Position numbers and translations under genes: made by a program. The notes under the pieces were generated by a model, which was not told where the DNA came from, ran no database searches, and was given only the letters and a program-made list of their open reading frames with translations. DNA of 64,000 nucleotides from positions 1,400,980 to 1,464,979 of the forward strand of contig JAUJMO010000001.1 in NCBI GenBank assembly GCA_030446805.1, read 5' to 3'. This DNA comes from Caulobacteraceae bacterium. GTDB lineage: Bacteria > Pseudomonadota > Alphaproteobacteria > Caulobacterales > Caulobacteraceae. Position 1 is the first letter of the stretch, and every line of letters starts with the position of its first letter. Positions 62,854-64,000 of this stretch are shown piece after piece.

Positions 62854-63477
62854 ATGGAGGCGACACCGCATACGGCGGCGCTGGCGGGCGCCGTATGTGT
62901 CTGCATGGCGGCCGCTTGCACCCCGGCCACGCCCACCTCGGCCGAGCCCGAAGCACCGCGGGACGCCTCAGCCTCCGGGTCCGACGTGCGGAAACACGTC
63001 TCAGAGCGCCGGACCTCGCCGCGCTTGGTCGCTCCTCCCGCGCTGGGGCCGGGCCACCACGAAGCCAGGAGCCGATTCGGACTTCTGAGCATCGTTTCGA
63101 ACCCCGAATGGCTCTTCCAAGAGCGGTACAGTCTTCTCGCCTTCGACGGCCGCATCCTGGAAATCCCGGACACAGACTTCCTGCAGTACTTCGGGCTGCG
63201 GAAGGCTTGGGCTTGGGGCGGCGCCGACCTGTTCTTGGTCAGCGGCGAAACAGGGGCCAAGATCTGCCCCGTCCTGTACGTCATCGTCGAAGTAAGGAGC
63301 TCGGAGGAGGTCACGGTGAGCAAGGCCTTCGGCACCTGCGGCGACGTCCTGTCAGCCCAGCTCACACCGCAGGGCGTCGAGGTCACGACGGGGCCGCACC
63401 CTGCCGCCCTGCCCTACGGCCCGAACAAGACCTTCACCTACGCCAAGGGCCGGGTCACCCCGGATGATTGGTACTAG
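62854..63477 (+). CDS. lipoprotein, full copy of a duplicated pair
   Basis: 207 residues from ATG 62854 (MEATPHTAALAGAVCVCMAAAC). Lipobox MAAAC predicts lipid anchoring. After a linker (about 25-60), a soluble domain begins FGLLSIVSNPEWLFQERYSLLAFDGRILEIPDTDFLQYFG and ends KTFTYAKGRVTPDDWY. One stretch (LYVIVEVRSSEEV) and two cysteines (ICP, TCGD) suggest a disulfide-bonded beta domain. No known family. A truncated copy of its C-terminal half lies 500 bases upstream. Confidence 0.65.
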   Translation: MEATPHTAALAGAVCVCMAAACTPATPTSAEPEAPRDASASGSDVRKHVSERRTSPRLVAPPALGPGHHEARSRFGLLSIVSNPEWLFQERYSLLAFDGRILEIPDTDFLQYFGLRKAWAWGGADLFLVSGETGAKICPVLYVIVEVRSSEEVTVSKAFGTCGDVLSAQLTPQGVEVTTGPHPAALPYGPNKTFTYAKGRVTPDDWY

Positions 63478-64000
63478 GGTTGATCGCGACGTTGAAGGAG
63501 ATCACGAAGCGACGGAACCTGCACGCCTCGAGCATCATGCATGAACTGCCGCGGATCGAACTTTTGGTCGGTGTAGTCGATCAGCCAGTCCCGGTAAGCT
63601 TCCTGCATGTTTCCACCATTCCGCCGTAGATAGGACTCACGTTGGCTGCGGGGAACACCTTCCCAGTGTCCAACCGTGACATAGCTCATGTCCCCTCTCA
63701 AAAACATCTTGGCCTTGCCTATTCCTTCGTGGTGGGCAAGATAGGCATACTTGGCTAGAGCTCCCGGATCCACCTTCTCAGGGAGCAGTTTGGATCTTCG
63801 CAAGCTGCCGATGTGGTCGCGTGCAAGGTCCGCGGCGGCATGCACCGAAAGATCCGGCTCATAGCGCATGGCCAAGAGATCATCGCCTCTACCCGACACA
63901 ATCTTGTTGTTGGCATCGACGTAGCCGCGTTTCCGAGCCTCCTGGTTTAGACGTCCACCAGGCAGCTTAGCCAAGCTCTCCCAAGTATCAGCCTTGAATT
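63474..64000 (-). CDS. unknown protein, C-terminal part only (5' end outside window)
   Basis: The frame is open to the window end (…FKADTWESLAKLPGGRLNQEARKRG…), so the gene begins beyond base 64000. Visible C-terminus: VSGRGDDLLAMRYEPDLSVHAAADLARDHIGSLRR, then LAKYAYLAHHEGIGKAKMFLRG and DMSYVTVGHWEGVPRSQRESYLRRNGGNMQEAY. The YLAHHEG segment occurs at the end of some lysozyme-like or secreted effectors. Family uncertain. It overlaps the lipoprotein gene convergently by 4 bases. Confidence 0.6.
   Translation of the reverse strand, partial: FKADTWESLAKLPGGRLNQEARKRGYVDANNKIVSGRGDDLLAMRYEPDLSVHAAADLARDHIGSLRRSKLLPEKVDPGALAKYAYLAHHEGIGKAKMFLRGDMSYVTVGHWEGVPRSQRESYLRRNGGNMQEAYRDWLIDYTDQKFDPRQFMHDARGVQVPSLRDLLQRRDQP

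Noticed and set aside
1-64000. CRISPR array
   Set aside because: No regularly spaced repeats of 24-40 bases with unique spacers were seen; the palindromic units are spaced by genes.

Overview
The window reads as chromosomal DNA of a high-GC alphaproteobacterium, most likely family Caulobacteraceae (Phenylobacterium/Caulobacter/Brevundimonas type). Supporting signs are the infC...rpmI-rplT-pheS-pheT block, an EipA-type DUF1134 lipoprotein divergent from lepA, very GC-rich codon use, and families common in that group (M61 and S9 exopeptidases, DUF6894, GTA-type 3-TM holin). No database was consulted; taxonomy is inference.

Layout. 0-17 kb is mostly core: Uma2 fragment, alpha/beta hydrolase, two glycosyltransferases (GT4, GT9), infC, an NTF2-like protein, two large exported peptidase-family proteins (the S9 member lacks its catalytic Ser and His), rpmI-rplT-pheS-orf-pheT with an unknown ORF translationally coupled to pheT, a lipoprotein, eipA and lepA. 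17.0-26.1 kb is accessory: first a visibly lower-GC three-gene block (AAA/DUF3696-like ATPase plus two unknown ORFs), then a run of small genes, frameshifted or duplicated (GIY-YIG/RAMA nuclease, zinc-ribbon protein, DUF4258-DUF2283 pair, DUF6894), separated by four copies of a structured intergenic repeat, with an IS5-family element sitting inside an EVE/HNH-type nuclease N-terminus. 26.1-34.5 kb returns to ordinary chromosome: hybrid histidine kinase, P-loop kinase, lipid-anchored SDR coupled to a TauD dioxygenase, csp-infA, msrB, a DUF599 protein and tRNA-Ser(GGA). 34.5-49.2 kb is scarred by an IS6-family element (one intact copy, one truncated copy, two isolated right ends) and holds stress or envelope genes, a decayed HDAC-family pseudogene with internal tandem duplications, copper-related proteins, a LysR/DODA-dioxygenase divergent pair, a redoxin-prolyl-hydroxylase fusion and an OmpW porin. 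49.2-51.7 kb is a compact four-gene lysis cassette (holin, lysozyme, HExxH lipoprotein, membrane coiled coil) without other phage genes, next to a GT2. 52.3-58.8 kb is a 5-oxoproline uptake/hydrolysis operon (oxoprolinase, DUF969, DUF979, DUF2891). 59-64 kb holds exported proteins, a cyclophilin, and a duplicated lipoprotein.

Working together: ribosome/translation genes (infC, rpmI, rplT, pheST, lepA, infA) are the housekeeping theme. The 5-oxoproline operon is the clearest metabolic unit. The lysis cassette is a plausible gene-transfer-agent or prophage remnant lysis unit. A five-copy family of inverted-pair palindromic extragenic elements punctuates gene ends across the window.
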